Assembly (NCBI GenBank): GCA_001792895.1
Contig: MARA01000014.1
Coordinates: 248,001-312,000, forward strand
Direction: 5' to 3'
Length of the DNA stretch: 64,000 nucleotides
Source: Lentinus brumalis
Taxonomy: Eukaryota; Basidiomycota; Agaricomycetes; Polyporales; Polyporaceae
Part shown: positions 23,864-34,011 of the stretch, piece after piece
Numbering within the stretch: the stretch's first letter is position 1
Layout of the letters: each line of letters starts with the position of its first letter
The notes under the pieces: generated by a model
What the model was told of the DNA's origin: nothing
Databases searched by the model: none
What the model saw: only the letters and a program-made list of their open reading frames with translations
Translations under genes and position numbers: made by a program

Positions 23864-26389
23864 ATGCCACGCAAGAAGGGCACGACAACACGGCGACGCA
23901 AGGCACAAGAGGTCTTCGATGACGATGACGGGGATGTTGACTCAGGTGTGTGCTTCACTTCTCAGACATCGGTGTGTTGCACCCGACACCGCGCGACACG
24001 TCACGACGATGTGATGTGCCGCACTGCATCCGCACCACTTCAAAAATGCTCATTTAGTGACCACAGCGTCGAAGCAACAGGACGACTTACCTGTACTCAA
24101 GACCGCGCCGCCTAAGACAGCGAAACGTGCGCGCCAAGGATCCGTGGCCGCCAACGACGATGTCATGTCTGTCGATGTGCCTCCCGATGTCGACGTCCCT
24201 CCCGATCAGACTCAGGGCTACAGGACCCGTGCCGCAAATCGTAGTCGCCATCCAGGGACCCAACCGGGCCTCAACTGGGAGACAGAACTCATTGAGAAGA
24301 AGTCCGCCGAGACCGAGAGAGCGCGCAAGAAGTCCGAAGAAGCCCAGAAGAAGCGTGCCAAGGACACAGCTACTGAACGACGGGCTCAAGGTGTGCGTGC
24401 CGTAGCCGCGTTGGAGGCCGAACGCGAACGCGAGGATGTCGAGGACGATGTCTACCTCGCAGCAAGCACAGCTACTGGTTATCGTAAGACGGTTATGGCA
24501 GGTGGCACCCGGGACTCCGACCACGATGGATCGAGCAGCGAATACGAGGACGGCAGCGAGGTGGGGGCTGCGGAGGAGAAGAAGGAGGTCCAGGGTCCCC
24601 CGAAGGTCATTTGATTTCACACCGTGATCGCACAAGACATGTCTGGCTCACTTGAATCTTGCTTTCACCCAACAGAAAAAGACCGCTTCCGACCGCCGCA
24701 GAGACAAGCGCGTCAAGACTCACGAAGAGATCGGCTCTGCGCGGCAGGAGATTGCCGTGCGGGCCAAGGTGTACGTACGCGTCTCTCGCCCGTGTTCTTT
24801 ACATAAGTACTCACCTCTGCTTCTAGTCCCACCGTCAATGCTGCACCAGAACCCGAAGACCAGTCAGACGTGTTCAACACATCCTATCGCAAGAAGTTGC
24901 TTGACAAGACTCTCGGTACTCCGTCACGCCCTTCGGAGTCCCCCGCCACACCTCGTGCAGCCTCACTTTCCAGTCTCAGCCTCCTTCGCATGGGCGACAC
25001 GCCAACGCGGACTGTGTCCAAGGAACACTCTGCATCGGCGACTCCACTCGCCATCCGGCTGCGCAATCCCGCGGCTCAAGGACGAATCGACGCAGGCAAC
25101 AGCTCAGAGGGGTCAAGGGCGATCGGAGGTTTGCAGGACGATGACGCGGCAGCATCGCGTGCGAGCATTGCTGGGCGCAAGCAAGGCCGGCCAGCCCAGG
25201 TATGTCCCCCCATTCGTCCTCTGACACGCTTCACCCAAGTCCTCTCACACGCAACTTCTCTCACATTATCTAGAAACTCGCTATCATACATGTCGAGCCT
25301 CCCAAGCCCAAGGGCACCAAGCGCCGTACACGCGATGAGATGCCTCCCTCCGAGTCGCTCGCCGCGGAACATCTCCCTCCTCCGATCTTTGCCATCTTCT
25401 ACGATCACTTGCTCCCTACGTGTATCGACATCTACGGAGGCTTCAAGGACTCTTGGACAGTCCTTCCAGACAAGACTTCGAACAAGTCGCAGGAAGCGCA
25501 GATGCCTAGTCTCCCGGAGATCCTTGCGCATCTGCTCAGCGAGTTCTTAGAGGACAGTGAATACAAGGCCCTCGAGGAGTCAGATCAGTTGTTCAAAGTG
25601 GTGCGTCGTGACCTCTCGTGCCGGTCTGGTTTCCGTCTCATGGTTCGCCCAGATGCGTCAACGCCTGATCAATTGGCGCAACGGATTTCTTAGCCGCGCA
25701 TGTACAGTGGTAAAGGAGGAACATGAGAAGTTCCTGGCAAGGCATCTCGCGCTCACGAGGAAGAAGGCTACGCTCGCCGACGTCAAGGCATGGGTCGAGG
25801 ACGCGCTAGATTGCACAGGTGGGGAGGCTTGGTACAAGGAGCCAGTCACGTCGGCTGTAAGTCTTTTGCCCGATCTTTTGTGGTACCTGACCTCGTCTGA
25901 CCGTCTGTTTCTGCGCCATGTCCAGAATGACAAGGCCCGCGGCTTGTTCATGTCCATCTACATGCTCCGCACATTCTCCCCGCACCTCGCGCTCATAGAG
26001 AGCTCAGTTCTCGAAGAGCGCAAACCACAGTTTGGCGCGCTCGCCATGGCCGCAGCAGCGGTAAGCTCCCGTCTTATTACCCCTCCCTGCGACGCTTATG
26101 CGGCGATTGACAGGTTGAGATTGCATTTGACTGTTTCGCCACCGGGATCTACACCCCGCCGAAGGGCGACTTCGATAAGGTCGGTGGTGGCGGGCTGAGC
26201 GATAAGTGGGTCGAGACCGGCGTTGCGAACTTGTACAACAGGAGAAACCGGTGGGGTGACATGATGGAGGCCGCAGAACAGCAATCTACCGCACGCGTCA
26301 GGCAGAAGAGGGGCCGTAACATCATGAGAGGGGCTCGGCGTGACCGCAATGTGGTACCTGATAGCAGCTCGCCCGCACGCCCGGAGTAG
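23864..26389 (+). CDS. Plavaka accessory protein, eight exons, 679 residues
   Basis: Exons: 23864-23945, 24058-24605, 24676-24770, 24827-25199, 25274-25600, 25653-25856, 25926-26060 and 26114-26389. The total is 680 codons without a stop. One donor is weak (GTCATT at 24606); the others are ordinary. The N-terminal third is basic and acidic by turns: MPRKKGTTTRRRKAQ, then a coiled coil rich in Glu, Lys and Arg around 24290-24450. The middle is Ser/Thr/Pro-rich. The C-terminal third looks folded (FLSRACTVVKEEHEKFLARH; GLFMSIYMLRTFSPHLALIE; AFDCFATGIYTPPKGDFD; VANLYNRRNRWGDMM). It resembles the C-terminal domain of many repeat-associated basidiomycete proteins (DUF6532-like, from memory). A second gene beside transposase is common in CACTA elements, where it helps DNA binding or regulation. 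Function here is inferred only from that position and from the basic coiled-coil N-terminus. Confidence 0.75.
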
Positions 26390-26664
26390 CCTGTCCATAT
26401 CTCCATGATACTGTTCGCTCGAATACGTACCATATGTATCCTGTAATCTCGCTACGTCGCTCAGTATGTTTTCTTGACCCACTGCCCGTGTCTTCTGCCT
26501 GTCTTGCCATCTTAGTCCGACTTAGCTGCAAGCCCCCGCCATCTTGTAAAGTCGTCCTGTGCTCTTGCTCCTTCCATCTTGCGCCATCTTGGCTGTCTTA
26601 GCAGTGAGTTAAGAGGCCCCAAGTTAGGTTAAGTCGAGCTAATAATTTTCGTGGTTCACTGATG

Positions 26665-26764
26665 TCGTGGATGACTTCCGCGCCAGCGCAAGCGCCGTGT
26701 CACCGCCACAACCCGCGACCGCGTCCGTCCGCCACCCTTGCTCGTCCTCTCCTCCCTCTCAGTC
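26665..26764 (-). repeat. Right remnant of the Plavaka target, inverted copy of 34061-34161
   Basis: The reverse complement matches 34061-34161 at equal length with about seven substitutions, then the two diverge. Read on the minus strand the copy keeps an open frame (EGGEDEQGWRTDAVAG), the same frame as at 34.1 kb (EGGEDEEGWRTDEVAG). Confidence 0.85.
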
Positions 26765-27445
26765 GTTCCGGAGGGCCTCCAGCGAGCTAAGATCTGTACG
26801 CTTGTATGCTTATTACCTGTGATGTCTCCTCTTCGCTGTCCTTATGATATCTTTCTGGGAAGCCTCTGTCTGTCTAGCGGCCGCCGCGAAGTGGACGACT
26901 CGGAGTCCAATATTCCAGAGCCGGTCACAAGTATCCGGGCGGAGGAGTTGATTAGAGGTCGAGGGAGGCAAGTTTGATGGGTTGTACAGACCTGGTAAGT
27001 GAACAGTATTGATCTCCCACTTCGTGCCCATCTTGGGGCCTCCTTCCCGGTCACCCTCCAGAAGCTGTAAGCCCCCGTGCGTCGTATGAACGTTGCGTTC
27101 ACTTCTGGCAGAGTCACGCGCACCTACATTCATGCTACATGATACTCAAATTTTATCGCGCGAGGAGCACGTTGTGGTACCATATATGGCCATGTGTACG
27201 CGATGCGCACTGCGTCTAGTATGGTATCACACTCAACACCTCCGAAATCACTCAATATATCGCAGCGCACAGCGATAGCAATATCACTCATGCATATTGC
27301 GACAGTACTGTCACTGTGCGCATCCTGGAGCTTTGCGTCAATGAGCCCGACGTGCGGCGGCATCACCGGCGTGTCCTTGTGCGGCGCTTCGTGCCCATAG
27401 CCCCTCTTCGTTTTCCTCAGGAGTTCCTCCTCCCCTGTCGATCCC

Positions 27446-27494
27446 GAGACTGTGTCGATGCACGTCATAATATGACGTGCGTCGACACAGTCTC
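27446..27494. repeat. Near-perfect hairpin, 24-bp arms
   Basis: GAGACTGTGTCGATGCACGT and the following CATA are repeated in inverse orientation after a single central base, with one mismatch (GATGC/GACGC). Confidence 0.92.
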
Positions 27495-28401
27495 TCCATC
27501 CACTGCTCCTAACTTGCGGGAGACAGTTCTTCCGAATTCCTGCGTTGCTCTTCCGGCTCTCCATATTGCTGCTGACAACCGCACAGTCTCGTGGCCACCA
27601 ACATGGGTGTGCCGGGCATTGGGAAGACAGTTAAGCACGACGAGTAGTCGAAGCAGCTTTGCTTGACGACGGTGATGACCGGCGTGAAGAGCATGCAGGA
27701 GAGTAAGATCCATTCTCAGCAATCTCCTGCGTTACACTAGCTAACCCATGCCGAAACAGGAGCTGCGTGTTGGTCATGTCGAACGTGCCCAGAAGAACTG
27801 GGTCGTCTCGCTGCGCCGCGGAGATGTACCTGAGCTGGATCTCTTCAGCCTCGAGTATCTCTTCAGCCTCGAGTGCTGGTTCGGCAATGCAGGTAAGGAC
27901 GCGCTGCCGGTGAAGTACGCCTTCGAGTAAATGGTGCAGGTGACTGACATGTCGCTTCCAGACTGCTCAACGGTCATGCTCTTACGATCATGTCATCCGA
28001 GGACGGCGATGTCAGTGTCCACCTCACCCGAACTGTCGCCCATATGGCATGAACACAGCCGGGACAGCGGGTCACAACTCAGTGCGTAGTATTGGCTCGT
28101 TCGTAGTCCTCTGTGGTTTAACTCATAGTGTCATATAGTGTCAATCCATACTGCGTATCTCTGTCGTGTGCCTGTATACAATGTGTTCGATCAATCCAGC
28201 TTATAGCACGCATCTTCCAGTTCGAAGAGGTACCCGATGACGTCAGCGACGTGAGCTGTGCGCGACCGCTTTGACCTTGTGTGGCCGTCAATGCGTGGTC
28301 CCGGTCCTAGCAACCTTTGTGACCGGCCATGATCCGAGGCTGCACAAAGCGTGGTGAATGGGTAAGCGTGGTCTCTGGCAGAGCCAACCCCTCCTGCCAA
28401 G

Positions 28402-28409
28402 TATATATA
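28402..28409 (+). promoter_or_regulatory. TATA box of the alpha-kinase gene
   Basis: TATATATA lies 109 bp upstream of the ATG at 28518 and is followed by a C/T-rich leader, a common fungal arrangement. Confidence 0.55.
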
Positions 28410-28517
28410 CCAGCATCTTTCCCCTCCGTCCACCAAATCCCTCCGTCCACGTCCAACCACCACCTTCGTCCACCAACTGCACTCTCCTCGCTTCTCGGAC
28501 ATACTGGAGTTCACCCT

Positions 28518-31134
28518 ATGGCGGATACGTCGGACAGTTCTGTCACGCGCTGCGAGGGGGAAGACGGATGTGGCAATGAGTTCCCAAACAAGACGCGTCC
28601 CGGACTTTGTGCCCGATGCTTGACTATCAAGCAGGATGAGGAAGCAGGTAAACTGGACCATATCAAAACTATATTGGTGAGTCTGCGGTACTGAGTCAAC
28701 ACGAAGTATCATTTGGCTAATTGCTGACGGATTGCAGCCTTGGCCCCAATGTGCAGACTGTGGGTCGTACGGGAAGATGTTCACCGGCAATCTTTGCGGC
28801 CGATGCCGCAACCTTCGTGCGTCCGCTCACTTGGTTGTTTCCACTCTTTATCAACCACGCAGTTCCAGGTGCGGCACGCGAAGAGCTGTTCGACCAAGCC
28901 AGTCAAGACCTACTCGAAGCCCGCGCGAACGCTTCACAGACCAGGATCCTTAGTCGCCCAGCTGCGAACACGGCTCAGGCATCTATCCCCGGACCTACAA
29001 TCGCTGCTCCCCTGCCTGTGTTCCCGGTCAGACCAGGCGCTGCAGTTCCGAAACCACCGCAATTCTCTAGCTCTACAAGCCGTGGTTCAAGTACCCGTCA
29101 AATTCAGATGTTTTTCAAGGGGGTTTTCTCGTCGACTTCCAAGGAGGCAAAGGAACTTGCAGCCATGCTAGGCCAAGTGATGAGGTCCTGGCCTGCCGAT
29201 GCGCCACTGGATGGTAAGTCTGCTCTCTCTTTTTTTGATTACAGGTGTGTCAATTCATCTGCAGATGCGATCAACGAGTGCATCGATGGCTGGAACAAGA
29301 AGACTTGGGACTCGCTGTGTTCGTCCAGTCTTAGGCTGTATGTCTTCCCACATACTCTCTTGTTGTACAGGCTGTTGACCCATATGACAGTGACGATGTT
29401 CTAGTCCGCTGGCCCGGGAACATTGTGCCTGAGCGTGGAACGGAGCACGGCACAATCGGGGACTTCTACGATGCTCACAATTGCCTGCCCCATCGGCAAA
29501 TGTACTTCGGTAAAGTCCCAGCTAGCCTCAAGCACACCAAAGGGCAGTATATACTTCTGGACCTTCTCATAGACGTCGAGAAGGTAAGTGACTTGGTCCG
29601 AAAACATCTGCTGCCACGAGTCCGGGAGTATGAGTACTCATTTCCTATAACCATAGTTTGAAAGTCGCACCGGTTCCCAAGCCCCGGCATCGGCAAAATC
29701 ATCAGCTAGAGGTATCCCTGCAGGGAGGAAGCGCACTATGTCACAGGCATCTCAATCATCTGTGGTTGCTTTCAAGAAACCAAAGAGTACGCTCGCATCT
29801 AGCTTGATGTCCAGAAAAGTGGTATTTATCAATTGTTTCCTAGCCCACCTGCCATTAAAGTCGACATTTGTGCCCGGAGCCACATGGGCACCCTCGTCAG
29901 CAACTCCTGCAGCAGGGATTTACAACCGCTTTGCTGCTCGGTACACGAAGCTCCAGGATGTCCAGTTCGAGCTTGCGAAGATAAGTGTTGATGCCGTGAC
30001 CGGCGAGGTGTCTGTGATGTGGGACGGCGAGCAGCCGGCAGTTGCTGGACAGCTTGCAGATTATATTGATAGCATGGGTAAGACGAAGAATGTTTATCTG
30101 GTGAGTTAGCTGACTCCTATGGCGCTCGTGATTTGTCTGACCTCTGACCTTAGGCTGAACTCGGAGAGGCCGATGAGCGTACTCAGTATGTGGCGAAGAG
30201 GTTCTTTGAAATCGGGAAGGGCCAGAACAACGTCACATGCGAGGAGAACGCTCAATTTCTTGAGCTTGAGGCCAGACGGCTCACACTTGGGAAGTGGTTC
30301 TATGACATGTTTATCGACCATGCCAAGCGCAACGAGGCCGAGGTCTCCGACAGTACGTTGTTGGACTCAGTACTTCTTTTGTGTGCTCACGAGTTGCTGC
30401 AGACTTCGATTTCTCTTCGTGCTATCTTGCTCGGGAGGTCGTGGGGTCAGATGGACCTTCAAAGGCCTCCGGAATCTCAACCGAACGGTGGGAGGTTATT
30501 ACTGACGACAATCCGGATGCTGCAATAGTGTGGCTTCTCGAACCACGGCGCTCGAAGACCGTCACGCGGTGGAGCGGTACTCTTGTTCATCCCAGCCTGG
30601 CTGACAAGAAGCACTCCACCATAGGTGCGTTTGTGCACTTTGCATACGAATGGAGCAAGCACACGATCATCTTTGCAGACCTACAGAGTGAGCACCCCAT
30701 GCCTCTTTGCGGCAGTTCTCAATTGACTATAGCTTCTACAGGTTCTGTAGGGAAGCTACCCGGCCCTTACATGGAGTATGGCAACATCCTCTTCGACGTG
30801 ATGACGCACACGGTTGAAGGGTAGGTCCAGTTACTTCCTATAAAGCTTCTACATGATATTGAACACACTGGTTATTAACAGTGAATCCGGCATCGGAGAC
30901 CACGGCCTTGAAGGGATAGAAAGCTTTATCAAGGATCACCGATGTCAGAAGGCATGCAATGATATGGAGCTGCCTATGCTTTCCCTTCCTCGCTCTCAAG
31001 CTTCCCATCTCCGGCGGGGTACTAGGCGAAGTAGTGGGTCTCTATACGGTCCAGATCCAGATGAGGATGAGGACTTGGAGCACAACGAAGGAGGTTCTCG
31101 CAGGCTGAGGGCCGAGTCACCTCAGGCTGAGTGA
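28518..31134 (+). CDS. Alpha-type (atypical) protein kinase, ten exons, 702 residues
   Basis: Exons: 28518-28676, 28738-28816, 28869-29213, 29265-29337, 29391-29583, 29657-30100, 30154-30352, 30403-30687, 30742-30820 and 30882-31134. The sum closes at 703 codons. The N-terminus has two Cys clusters (CEGEDGCG...CARC and CADCG...CGRC), probably metal-binding. A long linker follows, then a segment around DDVLVRWPGNIVPE. The catalytic domain occupies the last ~250 residues: YLAREVV, AIVWLLEPRR, the HPSLADKKHSTIGAFVHFAY strand region, FADLQ, LFDVMTH, and the closing GIGDHGLEGI with FIKDHRCQKAC. These match the alpha-kinase fold family (eEF2 kinase, MHCK), including the C-terminal F-x3-H-x-C-x3-C zinc motif. 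It would phosphorylate Ser/Thr on a protein; the substrate is unknown. The family is strongly expanded in Agaricomycetes, often near transposons. The acidic tail (DPDEDEDLEHNEG) is not conserved in my memory of the family. Confidence 0.88.
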
Positions 31135-32014
31135 TAGCTCCCTCACCCTCACATGTCTAACAAGTATACTTAGCCACCATTTATATCTATCATTGATTTT
31201 GGCATGCTGCACTAGTACTTACTTGACATGGCTCACTTATATTGGTAAGCTGTCATTATAACAGCTTACTATGTGGCGCCAACCCGTCTCTAAGCCGCTG
31301 GTTGAGCGCTGGTCCGCCGGACTTATTCGAATTATTCCCTAATACTGGCTATAAGCAGCAGTCTGAATGTGTTTGTACATACTTTATTGAGGCTTCAGCC
31401 TGACTAAGAAACTGATTTGGACCTCAGAAAGTCAGGATAAGTAATGGTTATTGACTTTGGGAGGCTAAGTGAGTCGCAATCATCACAAGGGCGCGTTGGG
31501 GATGGGATGAATTGTGTACCAACTACCACCTATGTAGGCGCTATGTGAAGTATACCGTAAGGGTCCTAGAGGTACTGCGCAGGTGCCAAAATAGTTTTGG
31601 AAGCCATAAGAGGGGGAGAGCGAGCAAAGCGGCTGTCATGAGTCGAGCTCCGAGTCGGTGTGGTGCCGTGCGTGCCTGTCCCAACCAGATCGCACTCGCT
31701 CGGAAAGCGTCGCGCTCACTTGTCACTTGGAAAGGGTCGTGCATGTCAGAGACATAGTCGGTGGGGCTGTGGATGGGTCGCGCTGCCTCGGGCTTGAAAG
31801 ATCCTCGAGCCGAGCCGTCGAGCGTCGCTCACCTGAGGCCGTGTAGACAGCCTTATTACAGATGTTGCGACCTCAGGGGAAGAGGTTTGTAGGCGAACGG
31901 AAGAGTCGAATTGACGGACTGCCTTGCATGAGTCAGGCTCAGTGCCGCAGAACAGTATATTAAGGTATTCAAACGACCCCTTGCCCAGAAATATCCACAA
32001 ATATGACAAACACT
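31135..32014. other. Intergenic, no gene recognised
   Basis: A/T-rich 3' sequence of both convergent neighbours. A segment at 31153-31178 has an inverted partner near 33813-33836. Confidence 0.5.
31158..31176. repeat. Inverted-repeat partner of 33816-33834
   Basis: The text AACAAGTATACTTAGCCAC and its counterpart GTGGCTAAGTATATTGTT face each other across the integrase gene. The best run is about 12-13 bp, so this is suggestive only of transposon ends. Confidence 0.35.
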
Positions 32015-33641
32015 TTACTCAACAATCTCCCGCTCGTCGTACATCCGCTGGAGCGCCATACCCATGCGACTGAATGTATCCCAGCCTGTCTCGGCCTTGA
32101 ATGCAGGTGATCCAATCTCCGCATAAGCTTCCTGTGCTGCTGCGTTAAACTCGTCATCGACGAAGCGCAGTGCCTCTTCACGTGAGACAGGAAGCTCGCT
32201 ACGAAGATGACGGACAAGTTCCAGATCAGTAACGGGAATGCCAAAGTCCTCGAGCCCGTATGCTCTAGGATTCAGGAACATGTCATTCGGCGTGCCACCA
32301 GAAGGCATGAGCTTCTTCCGTTGGCCACGCACGCGGTGGCAGTTCCAGTACTCTCGGAATTTGTTGAGCACGACCTGGGCAATCTTCGGCCAAAGCCACT
32401 GGAACAGATTACTGAAAGCAGAGTTATCAGGATCGGACAAAGCAATGCTAGGCAGAGAGAAACACCAACACATGAACTGGGTTTGTGGGATTGAACAGCC
32501 CATTCATCTGACCCTCAAGGATAACCGTGCGCAAGTTCTGGCCGTCACTCTTGGTCCATCGGGACCAGATGTTCTCAATATTAACGTTGTGAACACTCTT
32601 GAGGGCAACGAACGGCTTGTGGACTGCCTCATCGAGACCTGGCAGGAGAGCCCTTCTGTTCTCACTGTCAGCATGATGGTAAGCTCTCAACAGGCAGATC
32701 TCACCGCAGAGCAACATGGAGAGCCTGCAAGTAGCCGGTCTCGTTGCCACCATCACAAGTCATCTGGTACGGCAGCTCTGTTGAATACGGTCAGTCCGCA
32801 CAGCCAGTGAATGAGGAGCGGGAACATACCGCCATTGGCTTCAACATAGTCAAGGTATACATGCCCGATAGCGACATCATAGCGTGCATTCGGGACAACA
32901 TCGAGGAGGCGAACCGTTCCCGATGCCTTCTCACGCATACCATAGATATCGAACCCCACACCACCCATACGCAGAGCCGATGCTCCGAACTTCTCGTGGC
33001 CATCGCAGTTGATCTCATACATGCGCCCCGGAGTGATAAGGGGTACCCGAGGGATACCGCGGTTGCGATTCGTGGGGTTTCGGACCTGGAATCCAATTGG
33101 ATCATTCTCACGTAGAATGTTCCGAACAGTATCCCTGCATATGAATTGTCAGTTGTCATAGATGTGCCAGCACAGACTAACTCCGACTCACCGAGGAATA
33201 TGGATGCCTTCGATTGCCAACTTCTGAACGACATTATTTGGGCCATTGCGGCGGTGGAGGTCGTGGCTGGCCTTCTCGCAAACAATGCTGGTTGCGACAT
33301 CATAGGAAGGAGGCTTTCGGACAGTAGGGATCTTGTACTTTCTGTTCAGCGCCTTGAGCTTGGTTAACCTGGAAGAAACCACCGTGGTTTGCTGAGTCAG
33401 TTCACCCAAATGATGGTCCAGCCTGAGCGCAAGACGTACTGTATGTGGTAGCCAAACTTCTCCTTAAGGCGATCCTTACGGCTCTCCAAAGGCAGACGCT
33501 CCTTGGCGTATTGATGCAGCTCCTTCACCAGCTCATCTTCCGGTGGTTCTGCACTACAGTGTCAGCATTCATGCGAGCCCGAGGAGAAGCAACCGCACCG
33601 GTTCCATTAAACCACTGATTTGATCCTGATGGGTTCACCAT
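32015..33641 (-). CDS. Integrase-core (DDE) protein, fungal rve-like family, seven exons
   Basis: Exons in transcript order: 33641-33599, 33548-33440, 33368-33192, 33134-32830, 32777-32705, 32664-32470 and 32411-32015. The model closes at 432 residues, typical for this basidiomycete family. One intron (32665-32704) is only 40 nt. The N-terminal third looks like a helix-turn-helix region (DRLKEKFGYHIQ, LTKLKALNRKYKIPT). Candidate acidic catalytic residues lie in YEINCDGHEKFG, YQMTCDGGNETGYL and NVNIENIWSRW, in the D-D-E order and spacing of retroviral-type integrase cores. FQWLWPKIAQVVLNKFREYWN and the C-terminal GWDTFSRM follow the family pattern. It may be a transposase or a domesticated derivative. 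The frame is intact and a TATA-like element lies about 115 bp upstream. Family-level identification is firm; activity is not shown. Confidence 0.85.
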
Positions 33642-33754
33642 GGTAGATGTCGAGGCAACAGAGCGACCAGAGAGTGAAGGGCTGAAGAGAGTGGTTTCGA
33701 ATAGAGCAGAGGACAAGTTCAAGTTGATGTTAGGGCCGAGAGGGAAGTCGGATA

Positions 33755-33762
33755 CTTATATA
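33755..33762 (-). promoter_or_regulatory. TATA box of the integrase-core gene
   Basis: TATATAAG on the minus strand is 114 bp from the start codon at 33641. Confidence 0.5.
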
Positions 33763-33817
33763 TGTTCGGGTCACGGGTCACATGATTGGGACCAAACAAA
33801 GAGGTGTGAGCGTGTGG

Positions 33818-33836
33818 CTAAGTATATTGTTCATAC
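33818..33836. repeat. Inverted-repeat partner of 31158-31176
   Basis: TGGCTAAGTATATTGTTCA is complementary to the left segment with two or three differences. It lies outside the gene's TATA box. Confidence 0.35.
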
Positions 33837-34011
33837 CCGTACAGGTAGAGAAAGTCGATGCGACACGACTGTGTTCGCAACTGTACTACTAGCCCGAGAC
33901 CTAAGGCTACTAGTGCATGAATCGGTATTCAACTTACTTAACGCTTGAAGTCGCGGTGTGGCGAGTTCTTACTCACCTGTGTGTCATGAGACTCGTTGAG
34001 ACTGCGCTAAT

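Larger units (their letters stand above)
20371..26664. mobile_element. Plavaka (CACTA-like) DNA transposon, 6.29 kb, two genes
   Basis: Both ends carry an imperfect inverted repeat. The left end is CATCAGTGAACC, followed at short range by AATTATTAGCT; the right end, read inward on the other strand, is the same with small changes. The target duplication is TC or GTC depending on where the end is placed; the paralogue at 34061-34177 shows the unoccupied site. Subterminal sequence is repetitive: AGCTGTCTTAG and its complement near 20395-20440, CATCTTG copies near 26510-26590. Inside are two convergent genes: a nine-exon transposase on the minus strand (20505-23701) and an eight-exon gene on the plus strand from 23864. 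Their 5' ends face each other across 162 bp, so the genes are in fact divergent. Both coding models close without lesions, so the copy may be functional. Confidence 0.88.
26765..28517. other. Intergenic with possible exon remnants
   Basis: There is no complete gene. Between about 27640 and 28110, splice-like signals occur in order: donor GAGTAAG near 27700, branch-like CTAACC with acceptor AAACAG near 27758, donor GTAAGG near 27892, acceptor TTCCAG near 27961. Flanking frames stay open, so a short plus-strand gene or fragment is possible. An 18-bp unit (CTCTTCAGCCTCGAGTRY) is duplicated at 27841-27876. A near-perfect hairpin lies at 27446-27494. Confidence 0.4.

Noticed and set aside
29338..29370. 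33-nt intron in the alpha-kinase gene ending at GTACAG
   Set aside because: Too short and it breaks the frame; extending to the next CAG gives 53 nt and restores it.
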